Shown piece after piece: positions 51,956-60,394 of a stretch of 64,000 nt of DNA (positions are counted from its first letter, which is position 1; each line of letters begins with the position of its first letter). Under the pieces are notes generated by a model that saw nothing but the letters and a program-made list of their open reading frames with translations, was not told where the DNA came from and did not search any database. The position numbers were made by a program, and so were the translations under genes. Source of the stretch: Cereibacter_A azotoformans. GTDB taxonomy: Bacteria > Pseudomonadota > Alphaproteobacteria > Rhodobacterales > Rhodobacteraceae. The stretch is from the NCBI RefSeq assembly GCF_003050905.1, contig NZ_QAOT01000019.1. One strand, given 5' to 3'.

Positions 51956-52557
51956 GGCACCACCTTGCCCAGCCCGCCGGCCAGTTCCTCGACGCGGCGC
52001 AGCCGTTCGGGCGGCACGGCGCTGTCCACCGCCACCACCTCGACCAGAAGGCCCAGCGACACCCGGTAGGGCGCGGAAAAGGCGTTCCACATCTGCGCCA
52101 GCTGCTCGAGGCTCAGCAGGTCCGGCTTGACCCGCAGCTCGGGGCTGGCGCCGCCGAAGGCGTCCCCGATCGGCCGACCCGAGACATCGGCAAAGCTGGG
52201 GAAATCGTGGAAATGCTGCAGCACCCGGCCCAGGAGCAACTGGTTCACCGTCTCGTCGTCGCCGACCGGCGTGAAGAGGTAGCGCAGTTGCATCGGCAGC
52301 GGGGGCCTGCGGAACAGGTCCGGCAGCGCGCGGTCGGGCAGCGGCTGCCGGTTTCGGCAATGCTGGTTGATGTCGAGATGATAGAGATAGAGGCTCGCCA
52401 CCGCCGCCGCGTCGAGATCCTCGCCCGGTGATTGCAGGGTGATCCGGTCCACGATGCCGGCCAGTCCGAAATCCGTGTCGGGTGTCGCCTGAAGCGCGGC
52501 AAAGATCTGGCGCCGAAGCTCCACCGTCACATGGCTGAGGATGCCGAAATCGGCCAT
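51952..52557 (-). CDS. DUF4255 cap/terminator protein (Afp16-like)
   Basis: A 201-residue protein matching the DUF4255 (Pvc16 N-terminal) pattern: ADFGILSHVTVELRRQIFAA, then VASLYLYHLDINQHCRNRQP, LPMQLRYLFTPVGDDETVNQ and the conserved LLGRVLQHFHDFPSF. Afp16 ends tube and sheath polymerisation at the far end. It is the first gene of the operon; start ATG 52557. In Afp this gene is near the end of the operon, so the order here differs. Confidence 0.9.
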   Translation of the reverse strand: MADFGILSHVTVELRRQIFAALQATPDTDFGLAGIVDRITLQSPGEDLDAAAVASLYLYHLDINQHCRNRQPLPDRALPDLFRRPPLPMQLRYLFTPVGDDETVNQLLLGRVLQHFHDFPSFADVSGRPIGDAFGGASPELRVKPDLLSLEQLAQMWNAFSAPYRVSLGLLVEVVAVDSAVPPERLRRVEELAGGLGKVVP

Positions 52558-52703
52558 TGCACGCGCCTTCGCAGCAAGGAACGGGCGTCGGCAGCGGCCC
52601 GCCGGCGCAGAATGAGATCCTGGGAAATCGAAGGAAGAAGTGCCGGAACTGTCAGATCCGATCCGGCGCTCGGGACGGCGGCAGGAACATGTGCCTCACA
52701 GTA

Positions 52704-52732
52704 ATTTTATCCGAAATCCGCGTGATTCTCAA
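52704..52732 (-). promoter_or_regulatory. Sigma70-like promoter for the injection-system operon
   Basis: On the minus strand TTGAGA (52732-52727), a 17-base spacer, then TAAAAT (52709-52704), each matching consensus in 5 of 6 bases. It overlaps the stop codon of the acetyltransferase gene and leaves a leader of roughly 140 bases before the first gene. This is the only AT-rich stretch nearby. Not experimentally known. Confidence 0.55.
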
Positions 52733-53465
52733 CCTTGGAGGAAGCGCACTCGTCCGGCGCGGGTGCGCCCCCCGCTCCGGGCCCCTGCGCCGCCCGGCTC
52801 AGGGCGGTCGGTTCGAGACGACGCTCCTCGGCCGGGCGGAGCGAGCGGAGCACGCGCGCGGGATTGCCGGCCACCAGCGTGAAGGGCGCCACATCGCGCG
52901 TCACCACGCTGCCGGCGGCCACGATCGCGCCCTCGCCCACCGTCACGCCCTTCAGGATGGTCGCCCCCGCCCCGATCCAGCCGTGATCGCCGATGCGGAC
53001 CGGCATGGAGCGGATGTTGCCCTGCTCGCGGAACAGGCCCCTCTGCATGTCCCGCCAGCTCGCCTCCCGCTCGCGGTGATCGACCTCGTGCGAATCCGTG
53101 TCCATGATCGAGACATTGTGCGAGATCAGGCAGAAGTTGCCGATCTCGACGCCCGACATGGACCAGACGCGCGAGTTCCGGCCCAGAAAGCAGGCCTCGC
53201 CGAAGCGGATCCGGCCGCCGGTCGGAAAGATGATCAGTTCGCCCAGGATGACGGACTCGCGCCCGATGCGGATGCGCGCGGGCTCGCCCCTCCAGTTGAG
53301 CACCACGGCCTCGGCGCCGAACACCACACCCTGGGCCTGGGCGTTCTCGTGGCAGCTCCGGGTGCGGCGGTCCTGCAGGTAGCGCTCGCATTCCGCAAGG
53401 AACCCGGCCCGCCCCAAGGCCGAGACCGCAGCCGAACGGGCCTTGCGGGCAAACCGGCGGATCAT
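52707..53465 (-). CDS. Hexapeptide-repeat acyltransferase (LbH family)
   Basis: A 252-residue protein with a left-handed beta-helix. It contains LGRNSRVWSMSGVEIGNFCL ISHNVSI, then SMPVRIGDHGWIGAGATILK GVTVGEGAIVAAGSVVTRDV and a closing AGNPARVLRSLRP, the standard end of CysE/maltose/NodL-type acetyltransferases. His in DTDSHEVDHRE is the probable catalytic residue. Start ATG 53465; an upstream start would add ten residues. The C-terminal 35 residues are Pro/Gly-rich. Surface-polysaccharide modification is likely; no polysaccharide genes adjoin, and any link to the injection system is only positional. Confidence 0.85.
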   Translation of the reverse strand: MIRRFARKARSAAVSALGRAGFLAECERYLQDRRTRSCHENAQAQGVVFGAEAVVLNWRGEPARIRIGRESVILGELIIFPTGGRIRFGEACFLGRNSRVWSMSGVEIGNFCLISHNVSIMDTDSHEVDHREREASWRDMQRGLFREQGNIRSMPVRIGDHGWIGAGATILKGVTVGEGAIVAAGSVVTRDVAPFTLVAGNPARVLRSLRPAEERRLEPTALSRAAQGPGAGGAPAPDECASSKVENHADFG

Positions 53466-53674
53466 GCCGCCCCCCGATGTCCGAGCGCGGCGCACGGTGC
53501 GTCGTGAAGGTCAAGCTCGGTCAGGGCGACCATCGCACGTCTCCTGCTTCCCCGTCGGACACGACGTCTCCTGCGCCCTCCCCTGCCCTCTCCGCAGGTG
53601 CGGCCCGGTCACGATGAGGATCCCGCCGTTTCTGCGCGCGCACATTGACGCCAGTCACCGCGCACTTGAACGGG

Positions 53675-55393
53675 TCAGGCCGCCGGCTGCCCCTCCGAGG
53701 CGATCTGCGGGATCTCGGTGCGTTCGGCCGCGGCCGCCCCGCCGAGGATCTCGACCGCGCGGTCGGCCGCGTCCTGGAACGGCTCGAGCACGATGTCGGC
53801 GCCCGCGCCGAACAGCGCCTCGGTCTCGCCCGCCCCGTGCGAGGCCACCGCAAGGCGCCCGCCAAAGCCCGCGGCGCGGGTCAGCTGGATCAGCGTCGTC
53901 CGCGTATCCTCATGGCTGAGGCCGGTGGGGTGGCGCGGCACGGTCAGGACGATCCACTCCGCCCCCCGCAGCGGCAGTTCGGCCACAAACTCCGGGTCCG
54001 TCGCGTCGCCGAACTCGGCCTCGAGTCCCAGCTCGCGCCAGCGCCGCACGGCGAGCGGGTTGAAATCCACCCCCAGCACCCGCAGCCCGCGCTTCTTCAG
54101 CCGAAGCCCGATGGCCGTGCCGAACCGGCCCAGCCCGAACAGGATGACCGGAAACGACCGGCCGCCGTGCGCCCCCGCCTCGTGCGGCTCGCGCGGGGTG
54201 CCGCGCCGCTCGAACACGCCCAGCACCGGCTCGCACAGCGCATAAAGCCGGTGCGACCAGGTGATCATGTAGGTCGAGGCCGCGATGGTCACGAGGCCGA
54301 CCAGCGTCACCAGCCCCAGCGCATCCTCGGTCACATGGCCGAGCGCCACGCCCATCGCCACGAAGATCAGCGAGAACTCGCTGATCTGCGCCACGGTCAG
54401 CCCGGCGAGGAAACCCGTGCGCTTGCGGTAGCCCATCGCCCCCATGATCGCCATGACGATCAGCGGATTGCCGATCAGCACGAAGAGCGAGAAGATCAGC
54501 GCCGCCTCGACCTGCGCGCCCAGCAGCGACAGATCAAGCGTCGCGCCAAGCGCGATGAAGAAGAAGAGCAGCAGGAAGTCGCGCAGGGGCGCAAGCCGCG
54601 CCGCGATGGTCTCGCGGTAGGGGGTCGAGGCCAGCGCGACGCCGGCCAGCAGGCCGCCCACCTCCTTGCCCAGCCCCACCGCATCGCCGATCGCGGCGAA
54701 CATCGCCGCCAGCGACAGGGCAAAGATCACCAGCAACTCGGGCGCCCGCGCCAGCCGCTCGGTCAGCGCATCGGCGGCGTAGCGCACGAAGAGCGCCACC
54801 GCCGCCACCAGCGCCACGCCCGAGGCCAGCACGCTCAGCACCGCGCCCCCGCCATGCCCCTCGCCCGCCGGGGCGCCGATGCCGATGGCCGACAGCACGA
54901 TCATCGCGAGCACGACCACCAGATCCTGCACGATGAGGAAGCCAAGCGCCACCTGCCCGTGCAGCGCGTCGATCTCGCGCTTGTCCGACAGGAGCTTCAC
55001 GATGATGATGGTCGAGGAAAAGGTCAGCGCGATGGCGACATAGAGGCTCTCGATCGCCCCCAGCCCGAGGGCCAGCCCGATCAGCCAGCCAAAGCCCGCG
55101 GTAAAGGCCACCTGCCCGAGGCCCGTCGTCACCGACACCGCGCCCAGCGACCGGATCAGCTTCACGTCGAGCTTGATCCCCACGAGGAACAAGAGCACCG
55201 CGATGCCCAGCTCGGACAGCAGGTCGATCTGCGCGTCCGAATGCACCACGTCCAGCGCCGACGGCCCGGCGATCAGCCCCACGGCGATGAAGCTCACGAT
55301 CAGCGGCTGGCGCAGCAGCGTGCCCACAAGCCCGAGGCCCGCCGCCATCACCAGCAGCAGCGCCACCTCGGCAAAGGAGGTCATCCCTGTCAT
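53675..55393 (-). CDS. KefB/YbaL-type cation:proton antiporter
   Basis: A 572-residue inner-membrane protein. Twelve or so helices cover residues 5-395, with the CPA2 signature FLVGIKLDVKLIRSLGAVSV near 75-95 and FSSTIIIVKLLSDKREIDAL near 130-150. An RCK/TrkA-N domain starts near residue 415 (VILFGLGRFGTAIGLRLKKR) for NAD(H) binding. The final VLEPFQDAADRAVEIL resembles YbaL. K+ or Na+ efflux in exchange for H+ under stress is the family role. Start ATG 55393, behind GGGAG. Divergent from a universal stress protein. Confidence 0.88.
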   Translation of the reverse strand: MTGMTSFAEVALLLVMAAGLGLVGTLLRQPLIVSFIAVGLIAGPSALDVVHSDAQIDLLSELGIAVLLFLVGIKLDVKLIRSLGAVSVTTGLGQVAFTAGFGWLIGLALGLGAIESLYVAIALTFSSTIIIVKLLSDKREIDALHGQVALGFLIVQDLVVVLAMIVLSAIGIGAPAGEGHGGGAVLSVLASGVALVAAVALFVRYAADALTERLARAPELLVIFALSLAAMFAAIGDAVGLGKEVGGLLAGVALASTPYRETIAARLAPLRDFLLLFFFIALGATLDLSLLGAQVEAALIFSLFVLIGNPLIVMAIMGAMGYRKRTGFLAGLTVAQISEFSLIFVAMGVALGHVTEDALGLVTLVGLVTIAASTYMITWSHRLYALCEPVLGVFERRGTPREPHEAGAHGGRSFPVILFGLGRFGTAIGLRLKKRGLRVLGVDFNPLAVRRWRELGLEAEFGDATDPEFVAELPLRGAEWIVLTVPRHPTGLSHEDTRTTLIQLTRAAGFGGRLAVASHGAGETEALFGAGADIVLEPFQDAADRAVEILGGAAAAERTEIPQIASEGQPAA

Positions 55394-55491
55394 CGGCCGT
55401 CTCCCTGCCCGTTTCACCCCTCCCGTCTCTGGCCGTGCCGTCCCGGTCGGCGGGGTTTGGCCAAGTATGGCGATGTCCGCCGCGCATCAAC

Positions 55492-55505
55492 CTGAGATGG
55501 ATCAA
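55492..55505. promoter_or_regulatory. Weak FNR/FnrL-like site
   Basis: CTGAG-ATGG-ATCAA matches TTGAT-N4-ATCAA in 8 of 10 half-site positions, 55 bases before the stress-protein start. Such proteins are often oxygen-regulated in Rhodobacterales. One half-site is degenerate, so this is a tentative call. Confidence 0.3.
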
Positions 55506-55560
55506 GTCCGGCCGGTCCCGTTCATGCTGGAATGACCGGCGGAAACGGAGGGCGCCGCCA

Positions 55561-56430
55561 TTGCGCACGATCATGATTGCCACGGACTTTTCCGAGCGTT
55601 CGGACCGCGCCCTGCGCCGCGCGGCGCTTCTGGCCCGCGCCACCGGCGCGCAGGTGCACCTTGTTCATGTCGTGGACGACGACCGCCCCCGCCGCATCGT
55701 CGAGCATGAAACGGGCGACGCGCGACGGCTGCTGCACGATCTGGGCCATTCGCTGCGCAGCCATGACGGGATCGGGTGCAGAACCTCGGTCGTGCTGGCC
55801 GACCCGTTCGCCGGCATCACCCGTGCCGCGTCCGAGGCCGGGGCCGACCTTCTGGTGATCGGCCCGCACCGCCGGAACCTGCTGCGCGACGCCTTCGCCG
55901 GCACGACGGCCGAGCGCGTGATCCGCACCGCCTCCTGTCCCGTCCTGATGGCGAACGGCCCGCCCGTCGGGCCGTGGCGGCACCTCCTGCTGACCACCGA
56001 TCTCTCCGAGGCCTCGCACGCGGCGCTGCGGCGCTTTGCGGATCTGAAGATCGGCGCGGGCGCGGCCCGGACGGTGCTGCATGTCTTCGACGCGCCGGCC
56101 CTGCGGCTTGCGATGGCCGGAACGCTGCCCGAGGATGCGCGCGGCGCCTATCTCGCCGATCAGCGCGCCGAGGCGATGGGACGGCTGACGGGGTTCCTCG
56201 CCTCGGCCGGGCTGTCGGACGCCGATCCGATCGTGCGGCGCAGCGGCTCGCCCCCGGCGCACGAGATCCTCGCCGCGGCCGGGGAGGTCGGGGCGGATCT
56301 GCTGGTGCTGTCGAGCGTCGGCAAGGGCAGGCTGGCGCGCGCGATCCTGGGCAGCGTGGCGGCGCAGGTCCTGGCCTCGGCCTCGGTCGATGTGCTGGTG
56401 GTGCCCCCGCCGGACCGGGACGGGTCCTGA
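55561..56430 (+). CDS. Double-domain universal stress protein
   Basis: A 289-residue protein made of two UspA domains. Domain 1 (1-140): TIMIATDFSERSDRALRRAA at the start and VIGPHRRNLLRDAFAGTTAE RVI near 105. Domain 2 (145-289): HLLLTTDLSEASHAALRRF and VLSSVGKGRLARAILGSVAA. The GxxG-type ATP pattern is best preserved in domain 2. I start at TTG 55561, nine bases after GGAGGG; no in-frame ATG or GTG offers a full domain. Divergent from the Kef-type antiporter. Confidence 0.85.
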   Translation: MRTIMIATDFSERSDRALRRAALLARATGAQVHLVHVVDDDRPRRIVEHETGDARRLLHDLGHSLRSHDGIGCRTSVVLADPFAGITRAASEAGADLLVIGPHRRNLLRDAFAGTTAERVIRTASCPVLMANGPPVGPWRHLLLTTDLSEASHAALRRFADLKIGAGAARTVLHVFDAPALRLAMAGTLPEDARGAYLADQRAEAMGRLTGFLASAGLSDADPIVRRSGSPPAHEILAAAGEVGADLLVLSSVGKGRLARAILGSVAAQVLASASVDVLVVPPPDRDGS

Positions 56431-56551
56431 GCGCGCCCCCCCAGCGCCGGGGATCGCCGCATTGGCCTTCCGCACCCACGCGATAGCGGGGCGCAAGCTC
56501 GGCCGCAGCCGCCGCATTGACGCGGGGGCCCCGATCTGTCACGCCATGCCA

Positions 56552-56735
56552 TGACGGTTCCCGAGGGTCGCACGGCCCGAGGGATGAAAAGGGAACACGG
56601 TGAGGGGGAAACCCCGAGTCCGCGACTGCCCCCGCAACTGTGAGCGGCGAGCCGCCCCGACGGACACCACTGGCCGATGGCCGGGAAGGTTCGGGGACGG
56701 CCACGACCCGCGAGTCAGGAGACCTGCCGTCGGGC
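56552..56735 (+). promoter_or_regulatory. Cobalamin riboswitch
   Basis: All core blocks are visible: AAAAGGGAACACGGTG (56577-56592), CCGCGACTGCCCCCGCAACT GTGAGC (from 56620), CCACTG (56667), GGGAAGGT (56683), and the B12 box GCGAGTCAGGAGACCTGCCG (56710-56729). It precedes a CbiM-like transporter and cobB by about 75 bases, so adenosylcobalamin should repress them. Confidence 0.95.
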
Positions 56736-56809
56736 GCATCCGCGCCATCGCTGCCGGGACACCGGCCCAACCCCAAACGCCGTCGGGGATGACGGTCAGG
56801 AGGACGACA

Positions 56810-57487
56810 ATGCATATCGAACCCGGTCTTGTGACCGGAGCCAAGGCCCTCGTGGGCTTTGCCACCGCCGCCGCCGCGGCCGGCGTGACGCTGAAATTCG
56901 CGTGGGACAGCCTGCGCGAAAAGGGCCTCGCCTCGCTCGCGGTGCGCAGCCTGATCGCGACCGCCGCGGTCTTTGCCTTCTTCGAGATCCTTCCGCACTA
57001 TCCGGTCGGCGTCTCCGAGGTTCACCTGATCCTCGGCTCGACCCTGTTCCTGATCCTGGGAGCCGCGCCCGCGGCCATCGGGCTGGCGCTGGGACTCCTG
57101 ATCCAGGGGCTGCTGTTCGCCCCCTTCGACCTGCCGCAATACGGGATGAACGTGACCACGCTGCTGGTGCCGCTCTTTGCCGTGCAGGCGCTGGCCCGGC
57201 GGATCATCGCGCCGCACACGCCCTATGTCGATCTCGACTACCGGCAGGCGCTGGCCCTCTCGACCGCCTACCAGGGCGGCGTGGTGGCCTGGGTGGCCTT
57301 CTGGGCCTTCCTCGGGCAGGGGTTCGGGGCCGAGAACGTGACCTCGATCCTGGCCTTCGGCAGCGCCTACATGCTGGTGGTGCTGATCGAGCCGCTGGCC
57401 GATCTGGCGGTGCTCGCCGGCGCCAAGTCTCTGCGTGGCCTCGCAGGCTCCGGCCTCTTCACCCACCGTCTGCATCACGCGGCCTGA
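56810..57487 (+). CDS. CbiM-like cobalt/cobalamin-precursor transporter component
   Basis: A 225-residue membrane protein with six to seven helices. It opens MHIEPGLVTGAKALVGFATA, in which the N-terminal Met-His motif is the cobalt ligand of CbiM/NikM proteins, so no signal peptide. AVRSLIATAAVFAFFEILPH YPVGVSEVH and LPQYGMNVTTLLVPLFAVQA follow the family. Start ATG 56810 behind AGGAGG. Regulated by the cobalamin riboswitch just upstream. CbiN, CbiQ and CbiO partners are not adjacent. Substrate probably Co2+. Confidence 0.85.
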   Translation: MHIEPGLVTGAKALVGFATAAAAAGVTLKFAWDSLREKGLASLAVRSLIATAAVFAFFEILPHYPVGVSEVHLILGSTLFLILGAAPAAIGLALGLLIQGLLFAPFDLPQYGMNVTTLLVPLFAVQALARRIIAPHTPYVDLDYRQALALSTAYQGGVVAWVAFWAFLGQGFGAENVTSILAFGSAYMLVVLIEPLADLAVLAGAKSLRGLAGSGLFTHRLHHAA

Positions 57488-57554
57488 GGCCGCCTCCGTC
57501 GCGCCCGGATCGCGGGCGCGGCGGTCGCCGCTGCGATCTCAAGGGACAATCCCC

Positions 57555-58880
57555 ATGCGGGACGAGACTGCCCCCTCCTCGTCGGCCCTGCCGCCCGGCC
57601 TGATGATCGCCGCCCCCGGTTCGGGCGCGGGCAAGACCACGGTCACGCTGGGTCTGTTGCGCGCCTTCCGCGACGAGGGGCTTTCGGTTCAGCCTTACAA
57701 GAACGGCCCCGACTACATCGACCCGGCCTTTCACCGCGTCGCCGCGGGCCGGCTGTCCTGCAATCTCGACGGCTGGTCGATGGGCGCGCCCCTGATCGCC
57801 GCGCTGATCCGTCAGGCCGCGGGCGCGGATCTGGCGCTGGCCGAGGCGTCGATGGGCCTTTTCGACGGCACCTCGGCCGCGGGCGCCGCGGGCAACGGCT
57901 CGGGGGCCGGGATGGCCCGGCTTCTCGGCTGGCCGGTGGTGCTGGTCCTCGACGTGCGCGCCCAGGCGCAATCGGCCGCCGCCACGGCGCTCGGCTTTGC
58001 CCACCATCCCGACGCGCCGCCGCTGGCCGGCGTGATCCTGAACCACATCGCAAGCCCCCGCCACGCGACGCTGATCCGGCGCGAGATGGCGCGGCTCGGC
58101 CTGACCGTCCTCGGCGCGCTGCCCCGGCGCCCCGACCTCGCCCTGCCCGAGCGGCACCTCGGGCTGGTGCAGGCGGGCGAGCATCCCGACCTCGACGGCG
58201 CCATCGCGGGCTTTGCCGCGCTCCTGCGCGAGAACGCCGATCTGGGCGCGATCCGCGCCGCGGCCCGCCCCACGCTCGCGGCCGATCCGGGCCCCCTGCC
58301 CCGCCCGCCCGCGCAGCGGATCGCGCTGGCGCAGGACATGGCCTTCGCCTTCACCTATCCGCACCTGATCGCGGGCTGGCGCGCGGCCGGGGCCGAGATC
58401 CTGCCCTTCTCGCCGCTGGCCGACGAGCCCCCCCCCGACGCCGATCTGGTCTGGCTGCCCGGCGGCTACCCTGAGCTTCACGCCGGCCGCCTCGCCGCCG
58501 CCACGACCTTCCGCGCGGGCCTTTGCCGTCATGCCGAGACGCGCCCGGTGCATGGCGAATGCGGTGGCTACATGGTGCTGGGCGAGGCTCTGGTGGATGC
58601 GCAGGGCCACCGCCACGCGATGACGGGCCTTCTGGGCCTCGTCACCAGCTTCGAGCGGCGGCGGCTGCATCTGGGCTACCGCCGGGCCGAGCTGCTGGCG
58701 CCGATGCCGGGGCATGAGGCCGGCGCGGCGCTGCGCGGCCACGAGTTCCACTATTCCACGATCCTCGAACAGCCCGACGCGCCGCTCGCGCGCGTCACCG
58801 ACGCCGAGGGCCATCCGGTGCCCGAGACCGGCTCGCGCCGCGGCCTCGTCACCGGCTCGTTCTTCCACCTCGTCGCCTGA
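57555..58880 (+). CDS. cobB: Cobyrinate/hydrogenobyrinate a,c-diamide synthase
   Basis: A 441-residue two-domain amidotransferase. The N-terminal P-loop APGSGAGKTT is near residues 19-28, with QPYKNGPDYIDPAF and GLFDGTSAAGAAGNGSGAGM after it, all typical of CobB/CbiA. The C-terminal class I glutamine amidotransferase domain carries LPGGYPELHAGRL and the catalytic Cys in HGECGGYMVLGEAL. It amidates the a and c side chains of the corrin ring. Transcribed with the CbiM-like gene 67 bases upstream, under the same riboswitch. Confidence 0.93.
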   Translation: MRDETAPSSSALPPGLMIAAPGSGAGKTTVTLGLLRAFRDEGLSVQPYKNGPDYIDPAFHRVAAGRLSCNLDGWSMGAPLIAALIRQAAGADLALAEASMGLFDGTSAAGAAGNGSGAGMARLLGWPVVLVLDVRAQAQSAAATALGFAHHPDAPPLAGVILNHIASPRHATLIRREMARLGLTVLGALPRRPDLALPERHLGLVQAGEHPDLDGAIAGFAALLRENADLGAIRAAARPTLAADPGPLPRPPAQRIALAQDMAFAFTYPHLIAGWRAAGAEILPFSPLADEPPPDADLVWLPGGYPELHAGRLAAATTFRAGLCRHAETRPVHGECGGYMVLGEALVDAQGHRHAMTGLLGLVTSFERRRLHLGYRRAELLAPMPGHEAGAALRGHEFHYSTILEQPDAPLARVTDAEGHPVPETGSRRGLVTGSFFHLVA

Positions 58881-58913
58881 TCGGGCGGGGCCCCGAAGGC
58901 CCCGCCGCACAGC

Positions 58914-59690
58914 TCACCAGGAGGTGATGACCGAGCCCTGATACTTCTCGTCGATGAAGGCCTTCAGCTCGGGCGAGTGATAGGCCTCGACCAGCGCCTT
59001 CACCCAGGGCTGTTCCTGATCGCCGTTCCGCACCACGATGATGTTGACGTAGGGGTTGTCGGCCTTCTCGCTCGCGATCGCGTCGGTCTTGGGGTTCAGC
59101 CCCGAGGCAAGCGCGTAGTTCGTGTTGATCAGCGCCGCATCCAGATCGGCGAGCGAGCGCGGCAGCTGCGCCGCGTCCAGCTCCCGGAACTTGATCCCCT
59201 TGGGGTTCTCGCTCACATCGAGAACCGTGGGGGTAAGGCCCGTGCCCTCGGCCAGGGTGATCTGCCCCAGATCCTGCAGGACCAGCAGCGCCCGGCCGCC
59301 GTTCGTCGGATCGTTCGGGATGCCAACGAGCGCCCCCTCGGGCAGCGCGTCGAGGCTGTCGATCTTCGAGGAATAGACCCCCATCGGCGTGGTGATCGTG
59401 GTGGCCACCGGCACCAGATCAAAGCCGCGGTCCTTCACCTGGTTGTCGAGATAGGGCTTGTGCTGGAACGAGTTGGCCTGGATGTCGCCATCGGCGAGCG
59501 CCTGGTTCGGCACGACATAGTCCGAAAACTCGATCACGTCGATCTCGAGCCCCCTGGGGGCGGCGATCTTCGCGACCTCCTCCATGATCTCGGCGTGTTC
59601 GCCCGGCGAGACGCCGACCTTGATCTGATCGGCCAAGGCGCCGCCCGCGATCAGGGCCAGGGCAGAGGCAAGCGTGGTCATGCGCAGCAT
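58914..59690 (-). CDS. metQ: Methionine ABC transporter substrate-binding protein
   Basis: A 258-residue NlpA/MetQ-family binding protein. The signal peptide ends LADQ near residue 20; there is no lipobox Cys, so it is soluble. It has KVGVSPGEHAEIMEEVAKIA, FSDYVVPNQALADGDIQANS FQH and VGIPNDPTNGGRALLVLQDL, full MetQ wording. Last gene of metN-metI-metQ. Start ATG 59690, behind AAGGAA. Confidence 0.93.
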   Translation of the reverse strand: MLRMTTLASALALIAGGALADQIKVGVSPGEHAEIMEEVAKIAAPRGLEIDVIEFSDYVVPNQALADGDIQANSFQHKPYLDNQVKDRGFDLVPVATTITTPMGVYSSKIDSLDALPEGALVGIPNDPTNGGRALLVLQDLGQITLAEGTGLTPTVLDVSENPKGIKFRELDAAQLPRSLADLDAALINTNYALASGLNPKTDAIASEKADNPYVNIIVVRNGDQEQPWVKALVEAYHSPELKAFIDEKYQGSVITSW

Positions 59691-59719
59691 GAGAAGTTCC
59701 TTCTTTGGGAGTCCGAAAT

Positions 59720-60394
59720 TTAGCGGCCGCGGTTGCGCGGCGCGCGCCGGTCAACCGCGCGGGCGATGCCTTCGCCCACCGATTGCACAAGCTGGACGAG
59801 AACGACAAGGATCACCACGACGGCGGCCATCACTTCGGGCATGAACCGCTGATAGCCGTAGCGGATGCCAAGGTCGCCCAGGCCCTCGCCGCCCACCGCG
59901 CCCACCATCGCCGAATAGCCGATCAGGCTCACCAGCGCGAGCGTCAGCCCCAGCGTGATGCCGGGCAGCGCCTCGGGGATCAGCACCTTGCGGATGATCT
60001 GGAAGGGCGTGGCGCCCATGGCGCGGGCGGCCTCGATCAACCCGCTGTCCACCTCGCGGATCGCGTTCTCGACCAGCCGGGCGATGAAGGGAATGGCCGC
60101 CACCGTCAGGGGCACGATCGCCGCCGTGGTGCCGATCGAGGTGCCGGCGAGCGCGCGGGTGAAGGGGATGATCGCCACCACAAGGATGATGAACGGCACC
60201 GAGCGCGTGGCGTTCACCACCAGCCCCAGCACCTTGTTCACCAGCGGCGAAGACAGCAGCTCGCCCCGCTGCGATGTGGCAAGGAACACCCCCAGCGGCA
60301 GGCCGAAGACCGTGCCCAGCACGCCCGAGACCGCGACCATGTAAAGCGTCTGCAGCGTCGCCTCGAGAAGCAGGGGGATCAGGTTAGCCCACAT
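59720..60394 (-). CDS. metI: Methionine ABC transporter permease
   Basis: A 224-residue permease with five to six helices. EATLQTLYMVAVSGVLGTVF starts it and the EAA loop reads EAARAMGATPFQIIRKVLIP EALPGI, the MetI consensus. Its start overlaps the metN end by 11 bases. Functions as a homodimer in the inner membrane. Confidence 0.93.
   Translation of the reverse strand: MWANLIPLLLEATLQTLYMVAVSGVLGTVFGLPLGVFLATSQRGELLSSPLVNKVLGLVVNATRSVPFIILVVAIIPFTRALAGTSIGTTAAIVPLTVAAIPFIARLVENAIREVDSGLIEAARAMGATPFQIIRKVLIPEALPGITLGLTLALVSLIGYSAMVGAVGGEGLGDLGIRYGYQRFMPEVMAAVVVILVVLVQLVQSVGEGIARAVDRRAPRNRGR

Noticed and set aside
24787..52557. Interpretation as a prophage
   Set aside because: No capsid, portal, terminase, integrase, holin or lysin genes; several sheath and tube paralogues, an AAA+ ATPase and a DUF4255 protein point to eCIS instead.
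24787..52557. Interpretation as a type VI secretion system
   Set aside because: No TssJ/L/M membrane complex, no ClpV, no TssB/TssC split sheath; gp25, DUF4150 and DUF2169 alone are not sufficient.
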